Below, one piece after another: positions 59,755 to 64,000 of a stretch of 64,000 nucleotides of DNA; the stretch's first letter is position 1; the number at the start of each line of letters is the position of its first letter. The position numbers were made by a program, and so were the translations under genes. Under the pieces are notes generated by a model. It had not been told where the DNA came from. It saw only the letters and a list, made by a program, of their open reading frames with translations, and did not search any database. Source of the DNA: Epiperipatus broadwayi (Eukaryota > Onychophora > Udeonychophora > Euonychophora > Peripatidae); contig JAQFVV010006222.1 of the NCBI GenBank assembly GCA_028023455.1, positions 1 to 64,000 of the forward strand, read 5' to 3'.

Positions 59755-60423
59755 CAAAAGTGTTTCATGCTGGGAATGATATTATACATTTATAAAACTT
59801 GGGGATTTGTTTTATAAAATCCCCTTTACATTATTTATTTAATGAATATAACTTTATGGAGTGTATTATAACTTGTGCGGAGTTAATATGCCAATGTAAT
59901 AACATTTTACTAACAGGACGTTGTGGATGCCTAAAATAAATATAAAAGATCGTGACAGGTTTAGTAGTAAATGATTTATTTGATAAACAGGTAAAATATA
60001 CAATTTTAATCATTTATCTATCTTATGAAAACCATTATATGTACTTTTATTGGCATTGTTTGGAAAAGACGTATTTGGAAAATATATATAAAAAACAAAC
60101 AATGCGCTACATTTACGAGAATAAATTATACAATCATTAATACAAATTAGATTTACATCTATGGGGATCGATAAACATTTTTAAAGAAAGCAGTTTTAAA
60201 ATCAACATACTGACTAATTAGCATGTTGGCGCATTTCAGAAATGAGTTATTATTTCCAACACCAACGAAAGGTCAAACAGGCATAAATCCATTAAATAAA
60301 CTAATAACGATGCTAGCATGACATTAAAGAAATACAGATCTTATGGTAGTTTGAATTCTTGAGGATGAGTGAAGTTGATACGTCCACCATTTCAATGGTA
60401 CGGTATCGATTAAGAGGTTTGGT

Positions 60424-60582
60424 ATGAAGGCCCGCAGCACAATCAAAACCTATAAACCTCAAGTTCCACAGGGAGTAGTGTCCCTGATTACGAATGATTT
60501 TAAAAAAGTAGACCGGGAGCTTCAGATTTTCAAAGTCCCCAATGACAAAGCAATAAGGAAAATATATGTGGAAGTACCATAA
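60424..60582 (+). CDS. Short exon-like ORF, 52 codons, unknown
   Basis: ATG at 60424, stop TAA at 60580-60582. It begins MKARSTIKTYKPQVPQGVV and ends RKIYVEVP, with balanced, protein-like composition (Lys, Val, Ile, Pro spread evenly) and local G+C clearly above background. The frame stays open upstream to a TGA near 60377, so it could be the end of a larger exon. A donor-like AAG-GTATGC follows the stop at about 60594. I do not recognise the family. It may be a conserved exon, a processed pseudogene piece or chance. Confidence 0.25.
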   Translation: MKARSTIKTYKPQVPQGVVSLITNDFKKVDRELQIFKVPNDKAIRKIYVEVP

Positions 60583-61360
60583 GAGAAAGGAAAGGTATGC
60601 CAGCAGCGTTTAATATACTTTATTTGAAAGCCTGTAAATGGTTTGACTCCTGCGCAATGATATATTTGAATAAAGAATCATTCTGAAAATTATACTAGAA
60701 AATAACTCTTTAATAAGACTTTAAACTAACAAAATTTTATATTTAATTTTGATTCCCATATACATATTAAATGATAGAATTAGCCCTTCAGGCAATAACA
60801 AGAAAAGATGAAATAATTATATTAATGTTCATGATCTTTTAAAATGAAAATTTAAAGACAAATTCAAATAATAAAGTAAAATATGCATCCACAATAAAAT
60901 ATTTAAAAATAACGTGAATACAAATTTAATTATAAACCAAACCTAGCGAATAATTTCTGTTACAAATGAATAAAATTTTACTAATAAATTTAACTGAAAC
61001 CACTGCTTCTTTCCCCATTGAACAAAGAAAATAAACCTTTATTAGACTCGCTAGGTTGAATGATATTGGCATATTAAAGAAAATGAATTATATATACATA
61101 CATTAAACAAAATAAGTTAAATATTTAATTGAGCTGCACAAAGCTATATAACATAAATTAAGCGTGAAAGGGGCATAGTGAGAACTACATTATACTAGTA
61201 AGGGATTACATAGAGAGAGTTTTAAAGCAAAATTAGCCAGAAGTTATAAATTAATACTTGAATTAACTTACAAAAGATTTAACTATATCTTATTAGAAAT
61301 TACAAAAGGAATTTACGTATTAAGGCAGCTCTACATTAAAGGTTACCCAAGGATAGCAGC

Positions 61361-61534
61361 ATGGCGGCATTATTAGCAATCAGCAGTTGGAACAGCGATC
61401 ATGCAGTCATCTCGTATTGCTGGTCAAATGGATGGAATTTGATGGCATTAGGTAGACAGTCTTATGAGAGGCCGGAGAAAAGTGCTTCTTTTCTACTCAC
61501 AGTTCATAGCACCGAACTTCTGTTGACTTCTTAA
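61361..61534 (+). CDS. Short exon-like ORF, 57 codons, unknown
   Basis: ATG at 61361 (context AGCAGCATGGCGG, close to a good animal initiation context), TAA at 61532-61534. It reads MAALLAISSWNSDHAV, then NLMALGRQSYERPEKSASFL. No domain recognised. The region 61320-61560 is locally rich in G+C against its neighbours. It could be a first exon, part of a retroelement leader or chance. No TATA or other promoter evidence beyond general A+T-richness. Confidence 0.25.
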   Translation: MAALLAISSWNSDHAVISYCWSNGWNLMALGRQSYERPEKSASFLLTVHSTELLLTS

Positions 61535-62509
61535 AATGTTAGGGTCTTGAAATGCTTCGAAAGTAATTGATAAAAAAACTGAAAGTAACTACTAAACTCA
61601 ACTGACTAAAATTGACTTCTTTTGTTCTATGGCCCTTTTTATACACATTTTAATCCCTCCAAGAATGCAATTTTAGTTGCCCACAGCTATCTTTGTAATC
61701 TCTTGATTAAATAAAAAACAACATTTAATTAGTAAAATATTTTTAAAACAGATAAGGCTAGAAATACCATTTGAAATATTTTTAAAGATTTGAAAACAAC
61801 TAATAAAAGAATTTTAATTAAGATTTATAATTTTAATTAATGAAAACAGTCTGACTATAGATCAAGATAATTTCAGTATTTTGAGCCTTCCCCATTTTTC
61901 TTTGTTGTTACATTCCAATAGTTTAATTAAATACAAATATATAAAAAGATATTTACAATTTATCTAACAAAACATCTAATTTTCAGCAATAAATATTAAT
62001 AGAATTATTGCTTCATTCATATATATTATATGCATCATGCACACTACTGTTTTACTTTACTAAATATATTTTAATTTTATTAATTTCTCTAATCATTATG
62101 CATACAGTGTGTGGGTGAATGGCATATATTTATGGTGAAATCTGAATTGCAGTCCCCATAGTAGGTTAGTGTAGATGGTGAAGCATGAAACTCGATGATG
62201 ATTAGACATTGACTGCTTCACTATATAAACCTTTTTACAAAAACAAGGAATAATATGCATTACACCAGGAATAGTCTTTTGTATGTAAAAATAGTAATTC
62301 ATTTAGAAATCAGAAAATTGCTTGGAAAAGAGGTATTACTTTAAATAATTTATTAAATAATTAAAAAAAAGACTATTCCTGGAGTAGTGTATATTATTCC
62401 CTGCTTTTGTAAGAAGGTTTACAAATACCAGAGTAGTTTGAGTTTAAATGAATGAATAAAGGTACATGCAAGTAGGGTTAAAAATAAAAATCTTAGTTAT
62501 GCTTGATAA

Positions 62510-62830
62510 AACCATGTAAAAGATAGATCACATTATTAATTTTGAAGAAGCTAAGTTTATCTTCTTTGAGAGAAATGAAATAAAAAGAAGAATTAAAGAA
62601 TCTTTATTGTTAATAATTTATGATTCTGAAGCAGTTAACTTATTTAAAAATTCTTTTAATATTAAGGGAGAATGGGAGGTAAGTGGAATTGTGGGTAATA
62701 TGTAGTTTAAATATGCAGTTCTTTACACTTGAAAAGTCTGCTTGTAGCAGTGAAATCATTGGTAATATCTCAGTGTTTATTTTCTGGGCTAGTCTGGTTG
62801 AGTTGTTAATTTGTGGTAATTTTGATTACA
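62510..62830 (+). pseudogene. Penelope-like element A4: GIY-YIG C-terminus and tail
   Basis: Plus-strand reading gives HIINFEEAKFIFFERNEIKR, then RIKESLLLIIYDSEAVNLFK and NIKGEWEVSGIVGNM before a stop near 62704. It then has the family A tail with AAGTCTGCTTGTAGCAG and TGAAATC at about 62737-62757. It ends near GGTAATTTTGATTAC, without the terminal extension. It is the best-preserved family A protein segment here but is only a fragment. Confidence 0.65.
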
Positions 62831-64000
62831 TATGAGTGTGTGTGTGTAATTTTATATTTAAAAGATTGGAAAGCAAATGAAAACAATTAATGTTTGTTCA
62901 TTATTTTGATAGGAGGCAAATACACTATTGTATTTTACAAGAGCTTGAATTTAGGAGTTCATGTCACTTTGAAAGCTAAAATAAATAATCAAGCAGCTTT
63001 ATTTCTTGGGAGTTCATAAAAAGTTTGAGAATCCAAAATCCCAGAAATGGAAGTGATCTGTAGCTCTTATGAACCAGAATCTGAACACTCTCCTTCGGTA
63101 TCAAACCATACTTCAAATTTTCTATCACCACTAATGACATTTTCTCTGATGACATGAAATATATTTAAATAAATTTCCATAATCAGCGAATTGTTTTCAA
63201 ACATGACCATAAACCTTTTTCATTACATGATGACTAAACAAATGAAAGTTTTATATAAATATCACTTTGCTCAAATAATTTTTCCTACATCTATTTGACT
63301 TAAAATGTCATATTCATAGTGCTTTTTTTATTTTTTAAAAATTATATGGAGACATTAGTAACTATTCATTTATGACTGAATGTAATCTAATTAACAAAAT
63401 GCTTGAAAATAATTTTGCAGCAATAGATAATGATGACAACCCATGCTAATTATTGCATCCTTTTCTATCTCTTTAACTTTATAAATTGAAAAATAGAAGC
63501 ATTCTTAAAAGTAAGTAGGAAAACTTTACACAATTCGAATAATTTTGAAACTAGTATATTACTATCATGTTTTAGAATTTCAAAATATATATGCTATGAG
63601 TATTCAGAGACTTGCTGTTTTTAAAAGTATATAAAGCTGTTATAATTCTATCAAACTGAATATCTTTGTTAATAGTATAAAATTAAAAACAGACATTTTA
63701 ATTGTTATATCACTACAAGAAATAAATACTCAAACGCCTATTTCAAGCACTGGATATGCCAGAACTGGGATCAATCTAAGGATCTTAACACACCAAAATC
63801 TGATATTCTACTACTGTGATATACTAAGCAGAACATTGTATTATTATTTATAAAGATAATCAAATTGCTTTCTTGATATAATTAAAAATTTCATCATTAT
63901 GCCACCAACTGATTTAATATGATTATATTATTTTAAATATATATAATATATAGGGTATATGAGCACAGAATTTCACACGACCCACCACTCTCCACTCTAT
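62831..64000. other. No gene seen
   Basis: A+T-rich; the segment near 63000-63060 resembles 53470-53530. No ORF or RNA gene recognised up to the window end. Confidence 0.4.

Larger units (their letters stand above)
59261..62509. other. Mostly gene-free stretch between PLE A3 and A4
   Basis: Contains a (TA)n at 59710-59752 and two short less A+T-rich ORFs described separately (60424-60582, 61361-61534). A3 and A4 point away from each other across it, and both stop at about the same gene position, so this DNA may be an insertion into, or a spacer between, an inverted pair. Confidence 0.4.

Overview
The window is A+T-rich, non-coding eukaryotic (animal) DNA. Long TA and AAT microsatellites are frequent, there is a block of TTAGGG-like repeats, and every recognisable protein comes from a retroelement. 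I recognise no complete host gene. Penelope-like elements with GIY-YIG domains, tRNA-derived SINEs, a LINE remnant and TTAGGG repeats fit an invertebrate with a repeat-rich genome. A mollusc, possibly a cephalopod, is my guess and cannot be proven from this sequence.

Region 1 (1-10363) is one LTR retrotransposon cut by the left window edge. It has two near-identical LTRs of about 3.27 kb, a lysine-tRNA-type primer binding site, a frameshifted gag-like coiled-coil region, an ORF carrying about fifteen 16-residue repeats, a short integrase-tail-like relic and a polypurine tract. No protease, reverse transcriptase or integrase core was seen, so it is a non-autonomous, LARD-like element. Region 2 (10364-31620) is mostly gene-free. 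It holds dispersed repeats, a 160-bp palindrome, the telomere-like block, SINE-like pieces, Penelope-like (PLE) 3' ends in inverted pairs, and an inverted array of ~300-bp repeats. Region 3 (31640-44010) is a cluster of PLEs: a decayed inverted pair (C1/C2), an inverted pair flanked by a 16-bp target-site duplication (B1/B2), and a younger copy (B3) with an intact reverse transcriptase/GIY-YIG ORF and a 12-bp duplication. Region 4 (44011-64000) has dispersed repeats, a LINE remnant, two related SINEs (one with a 15-bp target duplication), a long imperfect hairpin, three short exon-like blocks and two more PLE 3' ends.

The most interesting signal is how the PLE copies are built. They sit head to head with tails outward. 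At two loci direct repeats show that the whole inverted unit inserted as one event. On the coding strand the 3' region runs in this order: GIY-YIG stop, tRNA-like A/B boxes, hammerhead-ribozyme motif, short tandem repeats, tail and a ~30-36 nt extension. In B3 a 243-bp inverted copy of the tail, identical by eye, begins exactly where the family ribozyme would cut its RNA. This suggests ribozyme-processed RNA being copied from both sides of the target. The families, the reverse transcriptase/GIY-YIG assignment and the existence of hammerheads in PLEs are established knowledge. The dual-end insertion model is my inference.

All repeat identities and alignments were made by eye; no database was searched.
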